64,000 nt of DNA from NCBI RefSeq assembly GCF_021513215.1, contig NZ_CP090975.1:1419501-1483500 (forward strand). Direction: 5' to 3'. Positions 8,963 through 17,184 of this stretch are shown piece by piece. Position numbers and translations under genes: made by a program. The notes below the pieces were generated by a model. That model was not told the origin of the DNA, did no database searches, and worked only from the letters and a program-made list of their open reading frames with translations. The stretch comes from Suttonella sp. R2A3 (GTDB lineage: Bacteria > Pseudomonadota > Gammaproteobacteria > Cardiobacteriales > Cardiobacteriaceae). Numbering within the stretch: the first letter of the stretch is position 1; every line of letters begins with the position of its first letter.

Positions 8963-10402
8963 TTAAAAAGCTGCCTCAAACGGTGCTAGCGCAACTTGAA
9001 TAGACTTGTTGCGAGTGTAGGCATAGAGCGTTTCAATACCGTTCTCACGACCCACGCCCGATTGTTTATAGCCACCAACCGGCATGACCGCCGGAGAATC
9101 GCCCCAGGTATTGATCCAGCAAATGCCGGCTTCGAGCTGATGAATGAGGCTGTGCGCGCGGCTGAGATCCGGGCATACTACGCCCGCAGCCAGGCCGTAA
9201 GGCGTATCGTTGGCGCGCTCGATCACCTCTGCTTCGCTGTCGTAGGCCAGGATGCTCATCACTGGGCCAAAAATTTCCTCGCGAACAATACGCATTGAAT
9301 CATCACAATTGCTAAACACGGTTGGTGCGACGTAAAAGCCACTGTCACCAATACGCTCACCGCCACAAAGCAGTTTCGCACCTTCGGCTTTACCTGAGGC
9401 GATGTAGGCGAGGGTGTTGTCTAATTGTGCGGCGCTGACTAAAGGCCCGAAATTGGTGTCCTCATCCATTGGGTCACCCACACGAATGCGTGCGACGCGC
9501 TCGAGCACCGCAGCTTCAAAACCAGCCTGCAAAGCTTTGGGGATAAACACCCGTGTGCCGTTAGTGCATACCTGACCTGAGCTGAAAAAGTTCGCCATCA
9601 CCGCAATATCTGCCGCCATGCCAATATCAGCATCGTGGGTGATAATCAGCGGTGATTTGCCGCCAAGCTCCATGGTGACGTCTTTGAGCGAGCTTTGTGC
9701 GGCGCTGGACATCACTTTTTTACCGGTTGACACACCGCCAGTGAACGAGATTTTCTCAATCTCTGGGTGTTCGCTAATCGCAGCACCTATTTTGCCATCG
9801 CCGAGGATCACATTAAATAGCCCGTCAGGTAAGCCGGCTTGTTGGTAGATTTCGGCGAGTTTTAACGCGGTGATTGGGGTGACTTCGCTGGGTTTAAAAA
9901 TCACCGCATTGCCTGCAGCGAGTGCTGGTGCGGATTTCCACAAAGCGATTTGGATGGGGTAATTCCAAGCGCCAATCATCCCGACGACACCAAGAGCCTC
10001 GCGGCGGGTATAAACAAAAGAGGCTTCCGATAAAGGCATTTGTTTGCCTTCAATGGCTGGCGCTAAACCAGCGTAATATTCCAGCACTTCAGCCCCAGTG
10101 ACCACATCAACCGCGAGTGTTTCTGAAAGCGCTTTGCCGGTATTCTGGGTTTCTAAATGCGCGAGCTCGTCGTTACGCTCATGAAGGATCGCCACTGCAC
10201 GATGTAAAATACGCCCGCGTTCAAATCCAGAGAGCGCTGCCCAGTCTTTTTGCGCTTTGGCTGCGGCGGTAACCGCTTCATCTAGCTGTGTATCGCTGGC
10301 GTAGCTCATGGTGTCAATAACGCTGCCATCAGCCGGATTGATTACTTCACCGTCTGCGCTGTTTTCAGGCGTGTAGGCGCCATTTATCCAAGATGTTAAC
10401 AT
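8963..10402 (-). CDS. betB: betaine aldehyde dehydrogenase
   Basis: NAD(P)-dependent aldehyde dehydrogenase that converts betaine aldehyde to the osmoprotectant glycine betaine. From ATG 10402 it has 479 residues. The ALDH general base lies in ELGGKSPLI and the catalytic cysteine in [11 protein letters not shown]. An in-frame upstream ATG at 10468 would add 22 residues, but a strong GGAGGA sits seven bases before 10402, which decides the start. First gene of the betB-betA-betT operon. Confidence 0.93.
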   Translation of the reverse strand: MLTSWINGAYTPENSADGEVINPADGSVIDTMSYASDTQLDEAVTAAAKAQKDWAALSGFERGRILHRAVAILHERNDELAHLETQNTGKALSETLAVDVVTGAEVLEYYAGLAPAIEGKQMPLSEASFVYTRREALGVVGMIGAWNYPIQIALWKSAPALAAGNAVIFKPSEVTPITALKLAEIYQQAGLPDGLFNVILGDGKIGAAISEHPEIEKISFTGGVSTGKKVMSSAAQSSLKDVTMELGGKSPLIITHDADIGMAADIAVMANFFSSGQVCTNGTRVFIPKALQAGFEAAVLERVARIRVGDPMDEDTNFGPLVSAAQLDNTLAYIASGKAEGAKLLCGGERIGDSGFYVAPTVFSNCDDSMRIVREEIFGPVMSILAYDSEAEVIERANDTPYGLAAGVVCPDLSRAHSLIHQLEAGICWINTWGDSPAVMPVGGYKQSGVGRENGIETLYAYTRNKSIQVALAPFEAAF

Positions 10403-10736
10403 ATGTGCTTCCTCCGTCGAATGTAACAGCTGACGCGGTGTTGTCGCATCAAACTGCGCTAAATTCATTGTGTGTGGCTTATGTGCTATAGGGCAGGTCT
10501 TCGCGCCCTAACCAATAGGACACCGCTCAAAAAAAAGTTGTGCATTATACGCGTTTTGGCCAGTAAAAGCCATTATAGTGAACAGATGATTGTTTGATTT
10601 GCTGGGAAATGGGAGTCGCGATCAACCACATGGTGCGGTTATTGTTTGCTATGGCGTCTGTGACGTTTATGAATAAGCTAGGGGATGATGCGACGTGCAT
10701 CGTACACCTCTTATATACGTTAATGGATAGCCTTGA
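10403..10736 (-). promoter_or_regulatory. promoter region of the bet operon
   Basis: This 334-bp gap between betB and the upstream minus-strand methyltransferase contains two TATAAT hexamers on the minus strand (complement of 10544-10549 and of 10572-10577), both correctly placed to drive betB. Neither has a convincing -35 box, which would suit an activated or osmotically controlled promoter. I see no gene and no clear terminator for the methyltransferase. Confidence 0.5.
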
Positions 10737-11522
10737 TTACACAGAACGCGCGGGTAAATGGCAAAAACATACTCCGGGCATTATGTTACGAATGTGTGGA
10801 AGATGTTCGCAGATTGGAACAATGTAGCGCAACATACCGCGCGGGTATAAAAAAGTCACATTAATAGGCGTGACTGCTTTTCCTACCCAGCGTGATAGAG
10901 TGGATGCAAGATGGTTGCGGTTAACACCCCATGGCATCGGTGGCGTACGATAATACGGCGTTTTCATCCAGCCTTTTTCACTGATAGAACGCTTTGAGAG
11001 CGACACACTGAGATAATCAAACATCATTAGCGCCCTAGGGAAGCGTTCGGCAATCGCGGCAAAGAGTTTATGCAATTGCGATTCGTCAAAATACATGAAT
11101 AAACCCTGTGCCGTAATCATGACGGCACGATCAGGTGGTACGGCATCAAACCAGGCGGTATCAAGCGCACTCTTAGCGATATGAAGATGCTGTGCATCGG
11201 GTTGAATAAAACGCTCACGAAGGGCGATTGCCTCTGGTAAATCGACGCTAATCCATAATGCGTCTTCGCTGGCAATACGGTAACGCTGGGTTTCCAATCC
11301 TTCACCTAAATTCACAATCACGCCATCAGGGTGTAGGTTGAGGAATTCGCGAATTTTGTCATCAAAAAGCTGCGAGCGTACACCGTGGCTGCCATCTGCC
11401 TCACCAAAATGCCGTGTGTAGTCATAATCCAGAGCGCGATAAATTGCTAAACACATCTCATCACGAATGCAGCCGTCTTTACGCATTGCTTCGCTGGCGC
11501 GGTTATGCAGCGTCCATAACAT
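10737..11522 (-). CDS. SAM-dependent methyltransferase, LCM/PPM family (frameshifted start)
   Basis: A class I methyltransferase of the leucine carboxyl methyltransferase-like family often found with polyketide or unknown substrates. The open frame gives 261 residues starting MLWTLHNRASEA; VNLGEGLETQRYR (about residues 70-82) is the SAM-binding segment and DLPEA holds the acidic residue for the ribose. The family normally begins further upstream. The natural start appears to be ATG 11561-11563, which has AGGGA in place, but a run of seven A on the coding strand (complement of 11551-11557) puts it out of frame. One more A would give MAKKNPNVKGVPETMLWTL, a perfect family N-terminus. No ribosome site precedes the internal ATG at 11522. 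Confidence 0.75.
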   Translation of the reverse strand: MLWTLHNRASEAMRKDGCIRDEMCLAIYRALDYDYTRHFGEADGSHGVRSQLFDDKIREFLNLHPDGVIVNLGEGLETQRYRIASEDALWISVDLPEAIALRERFIQPDAQHLHIAKSALDTAWFDAVPPDRAVMITAQGLFMYFDESQLHKLFAAIAERFPRALMMFDYLSVSLSKRSISEKGWMKTPYYRTPPMPWGVNRNHLASTLSRWVGKAVTPINVTFLYPRGMLRYIVPICEHLPHIRNIMPGVCFCHLPARSV

Positions 11523-11771
11523 GGTTTCGGGGACGCCTTTAACATTTGGATTTTTTTAGCCATCGGTTTATCCCTGTAAGTAACGGTTTGATTTATAAAC
11601 AGCCAGTTAGAAAATAAACGCAGTATAAGAGGTTTAGTACCGAAAATAAATACAAATAATAACCGTTATCATTATGATGGTGTAATCACATATAACGCAA
11701 TCTTATTGACATAACTATGAGACGATTATTTGCTATGGTATCGACTAACTTTATGAACAAGGAATGATGAT

Positions 11772-12173
11772 ATGGAAGACCGTGCGCCGCGTATTGCCTT
11801 AGTAGCCCATGATGCACGCAAAGCAGCAATGCTTGAATGGGTGGAGAAACACCGCGACCTACTCGCCTGCTGCACACTTTATGGCACCGGTACCACCGGA
11901 CAACGCATTATTGATGAAACCGGGCTGAAGGTGACGTGCTTATTATCCGGTCCGCTCGGCGGCGATCAACAGCTTGGGGCGATGATTGCCGAAGGTAAGC
12001 TCGATGGCATGGTGTTTTTCCTCGATCCGATGACCGCTGTGCCGCATGATGTCGATGTTAAAGCGCTGCTGCGTATCTCGACGCTCTATCAAATCGCGGC
12101 CGCCTATAATGAGCGCACCGCGGATTTGATCATGCGTGGCTTGTTACAGGAGCGGCCGTTAGACCAAGAATAA
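11772..12173 (+). CDS. mgsA: methylglyoxal synthase
   Basis: Converts dihydroxyacetone phosphate to methylglyoxal plus phosphate, a bypass that relieves sugar-phosphate stress. 133 residues, shorter at both ends than the 152-residue E. coli enzyme but with all active-site positions: His13, the GTGTTG phosphate loop (38-43), Asp65 in SGPLGGDQQ, and His92 in VPHDVDVKALL. An AAGGA precedes the ATG. It is divergent from the methyltransferase. A weak Fur-box-like sequence (13 of 19 matches at 11658-11676) lies in the 208-bp gap; I do not rely on it. Confidence 0.93.
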   Translation: MEDRAPRIALVAHDARKAAMLEWVEKHRDLLACCTLYGTGTTGQRIIDETGLKVTCLLSGPLGGDQQLGAMIAEGKLDGMVFFLDPMTAVPHDVDVKALLRISTLYQIAAAYNERTADLIMRGLLQERPLDQE

Positions 12174-12186
12174 CTCTTAAGAAGGG

Positions 12187-13302
12187 CTATTGATACCAGT
12201 CTTTGAGCGCGAGCTGATCATCTAAACAAATAATATCAGCGCAGCGTCGGTGGCTAATGCTGGCTAGATCGGCTCTGCCGAGATAGTTTGCCGGGGTGCT
12301 GACCGCCATTTTGAGTGCGCTTTCTAAATCGGCGTGCATATAGCGGATGGCGTTATGCAAGCAGCGCAACAGCGTCACATGTGCGCCAGCGAGCGAGCCA
12401 GCTTCGTTTACCAATCGATCTTCGCGCACAAACACTTTCTGTCCAGTGAGCATAAACTCTTTAATATCAGTGCCGATGGTGTGCATAGAATCGGTCACCA
12501 GCATCAAACGCTCAGCACCAAGCAGCTGATAAGCGCTGCGCAAGGCAAACGGATGTGAGTGAACGCCATCAGCGATAATGCCGGCGTATAAATCGAGTGA
12601 GACCGCGCTGCCAATCGGGCCAGGATCACGGCCTTGCATCGGGCGCATCGCGTTATAAAGGTGGGTAATGCCGGTTAACCCTTCGCTGTTTGCGGCGATT
12701 AAATCGTCATGAGTTGCCATGCTGTGCGCCATATTGATATGCAAACCGAGCTCGTGAAATCGTTTGACCGTGCCGGCTGGGAGGCGTTCTGGAGCAAGCG
12801 AGATAATGCTGTGCTGTAGGGCCGATTGATGTTCGGCAAAACAGGCAAAATCCGCATCATCCGGGGTGCGGAAAAAGCGTTGTTGGTGGGTGCCTTTTTT
12901 CTCAGGATGGAGAAACGGTCCTTCGAAATGTCCACCAATCAGTCCGGGTATGCCTGCTTCGACGCCTTCAGCAATCGCGGCAATCGCTTGATGATAGCGC
13001 TCGGGGGTATCGGTGATAAAGGTGGGCAGCATCGCGACAGTGCCGTATTGACGGTGCGCCGCAAGCATCGTTTCAATGCCTTGACGGTCTGGTGAATCAT
13101 TAAATAACACCCCGCCACCACCGTTAGCCTGTGTTTCGACAAAGCCGGGGCTTAGTGTGCCGTTAACAGAAATCACTTCGCAGGCATCATCAAGCTGCGC
13201 CCGTGGGATAATCGCCTGGCTGACGCCGTCTTTCACCGCGAGCACCCTATCTTCTAATAAGCGGCCGCGGTCAAAAAGTTGATTGGGGAGGTAGTATTGC
13301 AT
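12187..13302 (-). CDS. nagA: N-acetylgalactosamine/glucosamine-6-phosphate deacetylase
   Basis: Amidohydrolase that removes acetate from N-acetylhexosamine 6-phosphate. 371 residues from ATG 13302, preferred because GAGG lies just before it; the in-frame ATG at 13323 would overlap agaF. Metal and substrate residues follow NagA: Gln-x-Asn (58-60) in place of the HxH motif, Glu127 in GGHFEGPFLHP, the histidines in NMAHSMAT and ITHLYNAMRPMQGRDPG, and the catalytic Asp in LVTDSMHTIG. The C-terminus stops a few residues early. As last gene of the aga operon it most likely acts on GalNAc-6-phosphate (agaA role). Confidence 0.88.
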   Translation of the reverse strand: MQYYLPNQLFDRGRLLEDRVLAVKDGVSQAIIPRAQLDDACEVISVNGTLSPGFVETQANGGGGVLFNDSPDRQGIETMLAAHRQYGTVAMLPTFITDTPERYHQAIAAIAEGVEAGIPGLIGGHFEGPFLHPEKKGTHQQRFFRTPDDADFACFAEHQSALQHSIISLAPERLPAGTVKRFHELGLHINMAHSMATHDDLIAANSEGLTGITHLYNAMRPMQGRDPGPIGSAVSLDLYAGIIADGVHSHPFALRSAYQLLGAERLMLVTDSMHTIGTDIKEFMLTGQKVFVREDRLVNEAGSLAGAHVTLLRCLHNAIRYMHADLESALKMAVSTPANYLGRADLASISHRRCADIICLDDQLALKDWYQ

Positions 13303-13309
13303 CGTGTCC

Positions 13310-13741
13310 TCAGATGCCGTCATCAGAAGTGTGTGATTTTTTTTGTTGAGATTGTTCAGAGAGGGTGGTGAGTCCTTCGCGAGCGCTTTCTACCAACATA
13401 GTCGCGAGCGTATGCACATCCGCTTCGTCTTCGCGCTCCATCGTCGCCTCAACCAGCATTTGCACATTTGCACCGCTGATCACTTCGCAATCCTCTCGTG
13501 CCATAGCGATTTTGGCGCATTCACGAAACGGCGTGCCACCAAGGATATCGGTCAGGCATAACACTGGCGATTCGCCGAGCGACTCAACAGCTTTGTTCAG
13601 TGCTGCGCTGAAATCATCGCCGCTCATGCCTTCTGAAAAATTAATCACCTGACAATCGCTTAGCTCACCGCAAAGCAGTTGCGCGGCTGAAGACAGGCCT
13701 TCAGCAAACTCGCCGTGCCCGGTTACTATGAGTTGAATCAT
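13310..13741 (-). CDS. agaF: PTS EIIA component, mannose/GalNAc family
   Basis: A 143-residue cytoplasmic phosphocarrier of the mannose-type PTS. The phospho-accepting histidine is His9 (VTGHGEFAEG) and the LTDILGGTPF loop is typical of the EIIA(Man) fold. It takes phosphate from HPr and passes it to the EIIB at 15519-16001. It carries no fused EIIB, as in the Aga system. An intra-operon hairpin separates it from the EIID gene; the deacetylase follows after 7 bp. Confidence 0.9.
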   Translation of the reverse strand: MIQLIVTGHGEFAEGLSSAAQLLCGELSDCQVINFSEGMSGDDFSAALNKAVESLGESPVLCLTDILGGTPFRECAKIAMAREDCEVISGANVQMLVEATMEREDEADVHTLATMLVESAREGLTTLSEQSQQKKSHTSDDGI

Positions 13742-13763
13742 GGTTTTTCCTATTGATTAGCTT

Positions 13764-13787
13764 GGGTTCGCAGTTGCCTGCGAACCC
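13764..13787 (-). other. intra-operon hairpin between agaE and agaF
   Basis: GGGTTCGCAG (13764-13773) and CTGCGAACCC (13778-13787) are perfect 10-bp arms around a TTGC tetraloop, in the only sizeable gap (57 bp) of the aga operon. No T-run follows on the minus strand, so it is more likely an mRNA stability or processing element than a strong terminator. Confidence 0.7.
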
Positions 13788-13798
13788 GATAATGGTTG

Positions 13799-14719
13799 TT
13801 AATAGCCCATACGGGTGCTGAGTACGGCAGGATCGATAATATCCCAACCGAAGACCATCTTAACCACGACGGGTAAGACGGTGCAGAACAGACCAAAAAC
13901 AACCGTCCAAAGCACCAAACGCAGTGGTGAACTGCCTTTCTTGATGCGCCAGAGGATAAACATCGTCCAAAGCAGTGGCAATAATGCCGGCATGATCGGA
14001 TCGATCAAGCTGCCTTGCAAGGTGTAAACAAACGGCTCGTCTGCGCCTTTAACTTCGCGCACCAACTGCAAGCCAGAGTCTAACTTAACATAGCTGGCGG
14101 TCATCGCCCCAATCACGGTTAACCCGACAATTGACGCGGCGTGCGCGAGTTTACGCGTTTGGTCTTTTAAGGTTTTAATCGCTGATACGCCCATTTTGTA
14201 GCCGTATGACGCCAAACCAAAGCGGATACCGAAATGCACTAGGTTAAATAAAACGAGGAAGAAAATTGGCCCTAACCAAGAACCATTCAACGAGAACGAT
14301 GCGCCAACCCCGCCACAAATCGATAGCAAGGTTAACCAAAACACCGCATCGCCGATACCGCCGCCTGGACCCATAGTCGAGACTTTGATCGCGCGAATGG
14401 TATCAATGCGCTCTTTAGCTTCTTCCATCGCCAGCACCAAGCCAGAGATAAAGGTGACCAGGAATGGGTGCGTGTTGAAGAATTCCAAATGCATGCCCAT
14501 TGATTTTTTCAGGTCATTTTCGTTTTTATGGATCTTACGCAGAGCTGGCATGATGGTATAAAGCCAGCCATTAGCCTGCATACGTTCGTAGTTAAACGAA
14601 GCTTGTAAGAACAACGAGCGCCACGCCATGCGACGAATATCTTTAGGCGTGATGACTTGTGGGGTTTGCTGATCTTCGTAAACGTCGTTATTGATCATAT
14701 CTTGCTGTTGTGTAGTCAT
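13799..14719 (-). CDS. agaE: PTS EIID component, GalNAc/mannose family
   Basis: A 306-residue membrane subunit that, with EIIC, forms the sugar channel of the mannose-type PTS. The N-terminal half carries the family segment TPKDIRRMAWRSLFLQASFN and the motif MGPGGGIGDAVFWLT; several membrane helices fill the C-terminal half. Its start codon overlaps the EIIC stop by one base (TAATG), implying coupled translation. Confidence 0.9.
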   Translation of the reverse strand: MTTQQQDMINNDVYEDQQTPQVITPKDIRRMAWRSLFLQASFNYERMQANGWLYTIMPALRKIHKNENDLKKSMGMHLEFFNTHPFLVTFISGLVLAMEEAKERIDTIRAIKVSTMGPGGGIGDAVFWLTLLSICGGVGASFSLNGSWLGPIFFLVLFNLVHFGIRFGLASYGYKMGVSAIKTLKDQTRKLAHAASIVGLTVIGAMTASYVKLDSGLQLVREVKGADEPFVYTLQGSLIDPIMPALLPLLWTMFILWRIKKGSSPLRLVLWTVVFGLFCTVLPVVVKMVFGWDIIDPAVLSTRMGY

Positions 14720-15516
14720 TAGATGCCCTCCTCTTCTTCGACGACGGTATTATTAGCAGTGGCTTTTTCTGGCGCACTGTCGCGCAGATAGTATTCGATC
14801 AGCGCAAAGACCAACCCGACCAAAGCAATCGCTAACAACGGCTGCTGGAAATAAGCAGCGAGCAGGAAGCCTAGCAAATAGTAGGCGATGTATTGGCGCT
14901 GCAGCATGATGTTGAGCAAAATACCAAAACCAATCGCCGGCATTAAACTACCAGCCACTTGCAGGCCGTCAGTGATCCATTTAGGAATCAAGGTGACTAA
15001 CTGTTTCGCGGCATCAGCACCAAAATAAATCACCGAAAAAGCGATGACTGAATAAAACACAAAGAGAATCGTCATGCCGAGGTAGTTCAAATTGGCGATC
15101 CCGGCAAAATTGAGGTTTTTCACATAGCGATCGGCCACACTCATCAGCGGCGAGTATGCTGTGAATAGGAAGGTGATACAAATTTGCACAAAAATCGCGA
15201 ATGGTACGGCAACGAGAATTGCTTGTTCAGCGGTCTGTCCGGTAACGATCGCAAACGCTGTCCCGATAATTCCGCCGAGCACCACGTTTGGTGGTTGTGC
15301 GCCAGCAAGCGGCACCAAGCCCATCCACATCAATTCAAATGTTGCACCGGCGATCAGCCCTTTTTCTGGGTCGCCTAAGATGAGGCCGACAATCGGGCCG
15401 GCGATAATCGGGCGGTGAATGTGCGTGAGCACGTTAAATAAATCGATCCCGGCGATCCCTGCAAAAATGGCGACGCCTAAGGCTTGCCATAAGGTGACAT
15501 CTGCTAAGGTTTCCAT
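14719..15516 (-). CDS. agaW: PTS EIIC component, GalNAc/mannose family
   Basis: A 265-residue, highly hydrophobic sugar-channel subunit (PTS sorbose/mannose IIC family). The glycine-rich segment HIHRPIIAGPIVGLILGDPE and the ELMWMGLVPLAGAQPPNVVLG loop are characteristic. It ends in a charged tail (VVEEEEGI). Gap of 2 bp from EIIB and 1-bp overlap with EIID, so the three are surely co-translated. Confidence 0.92.
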   Translation of the reverse strand: METLADVTLWQALGVAIFAGIAGIDLFNVLTHIHRPIIAGPIVGLILGDPEKGLIAGATFELMWMGLVPLAGAQPPNVVLGGIIGTAFAIVTGQTAEQAILVAVPFAIFVQICITFLFTAYSPLMSVADRYVKNLNFAGIANLNYLGMTILFVFYSVIAFSVIYFGADAAKQLVTLIPKWITDGLQVAGSLMPAIGFGILLNIMLQRQYIAYYLLGFLLAAYFQQPLLAIALVGLVFALIEYYLRDSAPEKATANNTVVEEEEGI

Positions 15517-15518
15517 GA

Positions 15519-16001
15519 TTACTCCTGGTTGATTAAAGAAAGGATAGGGGTTTTCTTGTCATCAGGCGTACCTTGTGCTGTGCAATGAACGCCTTTTTCT
15601 TCCAATGCGCGGAAACAACGAATGTCATCTTCGCTCACAGAAATAACTTTCGTGACCTGTTTTTTGCCTTCGGCATAATGCAGGTTGCCCACGTTAATTG
15701 CTGGAATCGGCACACCGCCTTCAACTAATTGCAATGCCGCTTGTGGGGTGCGAACCACCATAAAAATCTTTTGTCGATCAGCCGCTTTATGAATGACGTC
15801 GATCGTTTTTTGCAGGGTGAAATAACGCGATTCTGCGCTCCCTGAAATCGCCATGTCCATTAAAGATTGCTGTGTTTCGTCAGCAGCGAGTAAGTCATCA
15901 GCGACCAACACTAAATTAGCGCCTAACCAATTCGTCCAAGTCATGCCGACTTGTCCGTGGATCAGACGGTTGTCTATACGGGTGAGTAAAATATTGGGCA
16001 T
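15519..16001 (-). CDS. agaV: PTS EIIB component, GalNAc/mannose family
   Basis: A 160-residue cytoplasmic phosphotransfer subunit of the mannose-type PTS. His15 in RIDNRLIHGQVG is the phosphorylated residue. It accepts phosphate from AgaF and gives it to the sugar as it passes through AgaW/AgaE, delivering GalNAc-6-P or galactosamine-6-P. It follows agaS by 13 bp. Confidence 0.92.
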   Translation of the reverse strand: MPNILLTRIDNRLIHGQVGMTWTNWLGANLVLVADDLLAADETQQSLMDMAISGSAESRYFTLQKTIDVIHKAADRQKIFMVVRTPQAALQLVEGGVPIPAINVGNLHYAEGKKQVTKVISVSEDDIRCFRALEEKGVHCTAQGTPDDKKTPILSLINQE

Positions 16002-16014
16002 AGCGACTCCTGGG

Positions 16015-17184
16015 TTAGATGTGATAGGGGTAAAGGGTTACGCCTTGTACGACGCGATTAACCTGTCCACTCGGACAAGGGTTATCTGGGGAAATACCAA
16101 GCGCGATTGAGCGGCGCAGACCAAGTAGCTGCGCGTATTGCACGCCTAACACCGCCAATCCATCATCAGCGGCCTGATTGATTGCCTGAGGGTGGGTGAG
16201 GGCTGCAACGCGAGGATGCTCACGCAGCGCAGGGTAGCGGGTGAAAAATGCTTCACTCGCGATCACGACAACTTTAGCCGCCTGCTGATCTTCAGCGAGC
16301 TCATGAATAATATCGGCATCAAACTGCTGCGTGTACGCATCATTGCTGGCAAATACCGTGACAACTGTATCTTGATTGATCAATGATTTAGGCCCATGGC
16401 GCACGCCCAAAGACGTTTCCGCCATCGTTGGGATCTCGCCAGCGGTCATCTCAAGAATCTTCAGTGCAGACTCTTTGGCTGCGCCATATAGTGTGTTGCT
16501 GCCGAGGAAAATCAAACGTTTTGCTTGGGTGAGGGCATCAAAAGCAGGGCTGTCGTAGCCGGTCTTGTTGATCGCGTCGCTGACATCGGCTAGTGCGGCA
16601 ATGTCGGCCAACGGTTGTCCGCAGGCTTTACGGCAACATTGCGTGGTATAAAGCGTCATTGTTGAAAAGCTTGAAGTCATGACAAAACTTTCGTCATGTG
16701 TTTCTGGTGGCATCAACAGGCTGTAAGCACGCGTATCTTTCGCCAGTTTGCCGTTAGGATTGCAGGTAACCGCTACAGGCTGCATATCTGGCGCGATCTG
16801 AGCGATTTTCTCGATGCTGTCTAAGCTTTCTGGTGAGTTGCCTGAGCGTGCGAAGGCAAAAAACAGCCCATGTGCATCGTGAGGCAGGCAAGCACTAGGC
16901 CGACTGACGAGATCTGTGCTCGCTATTGAGTGACAGTGCGCTGGTGAGAATGTGCTCACTTCAGCCGCAGCGATATCGCCAACATACGCTGATGTGCCAG
17001 CGCCGCTAAAGCCAATCAACGCATTCGCGTCAGTCAGCACGCCGGCAAGCTGGCTAATCGCAGCCTCATCGCGTTCTAAAAGGGCGGTAATTTTGCGCCA
17101 CTGTGTGCCTTGTCCGGCGATTTCTCGTGCGGTGGCCGTTGCGCCTTTTTCGGCAAAATAGGTTGCATCATAAGCGCCGATCAT
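16015..17184 (-). CDS. agaS: galactosamine-6-phosphate deaminase/isomerase AgaS
   Basis: A SIS-domain protein of 389 residues that converts galactosamine 6-phosphate to tagatose 6-phosphate with release of ammonia. Two SIS domains are visible: LIGFSGAGTSAYVGD (about 56-70) starts the first and RLIFLGSNTLYGAAKESALKI the second, with the phosphate-loop serines in FAFARSGNSPESLDS. The ETSLGVRHGPKSLI stretch is typical of AgaS. It overlaps agaZ by 4 bp (ATGA). Annotations as tagatose-6-phosphate ketose/aldose isomerase refer to the same family. Confidence 0.9.
   Translation of the reverse strand: MIGAYDATYFAEKGATATAREIAGQGTQWRKITALLERDEAAISQLAGVLTDANALIGFSGAGTSAYVGDIAAAEVSTFSPAHCHSIASTDLVSRPSACLPHDAHGLFFAFARSGNSPESLDSIEKIAQIAPDMQPVAVTCNPNGKLAKDTRAYSLLMPPETHDESFVMTSSFSTMTLYTTQCCRKACGQPLADIAALADVSDAINKTGYDSPAFDALTQAKRLIFLGSNTLYGAAKESALKILEMTAGEIPTMAETSLGVRHGPKSLINQDTVVTVFASNDAYTQQFDADIIHELAEDQQAAKVVVIASEAFFTRYPALREHPRVAALTHPQAINQAADDGLAVLGVQYAQLLGLRRSIALGISPDNPCPSGQVNRVVQGVTLYPYHI

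Noticed and set aside
10594-10827. 77-codon plus-strand frame before the methyltransferase end
   Set aside because: Overlaps the 3' end of the minus-strand methyltransferase, lacks a ribosome site and resembles no protein; the gap is better explained as the bet promoter region.
11658-11676. Fur-box-like sequence before mgsA
   Set aside because: Only 13 of 19 positions match in an AT-rich gap and neither neighbour is an iron gene.
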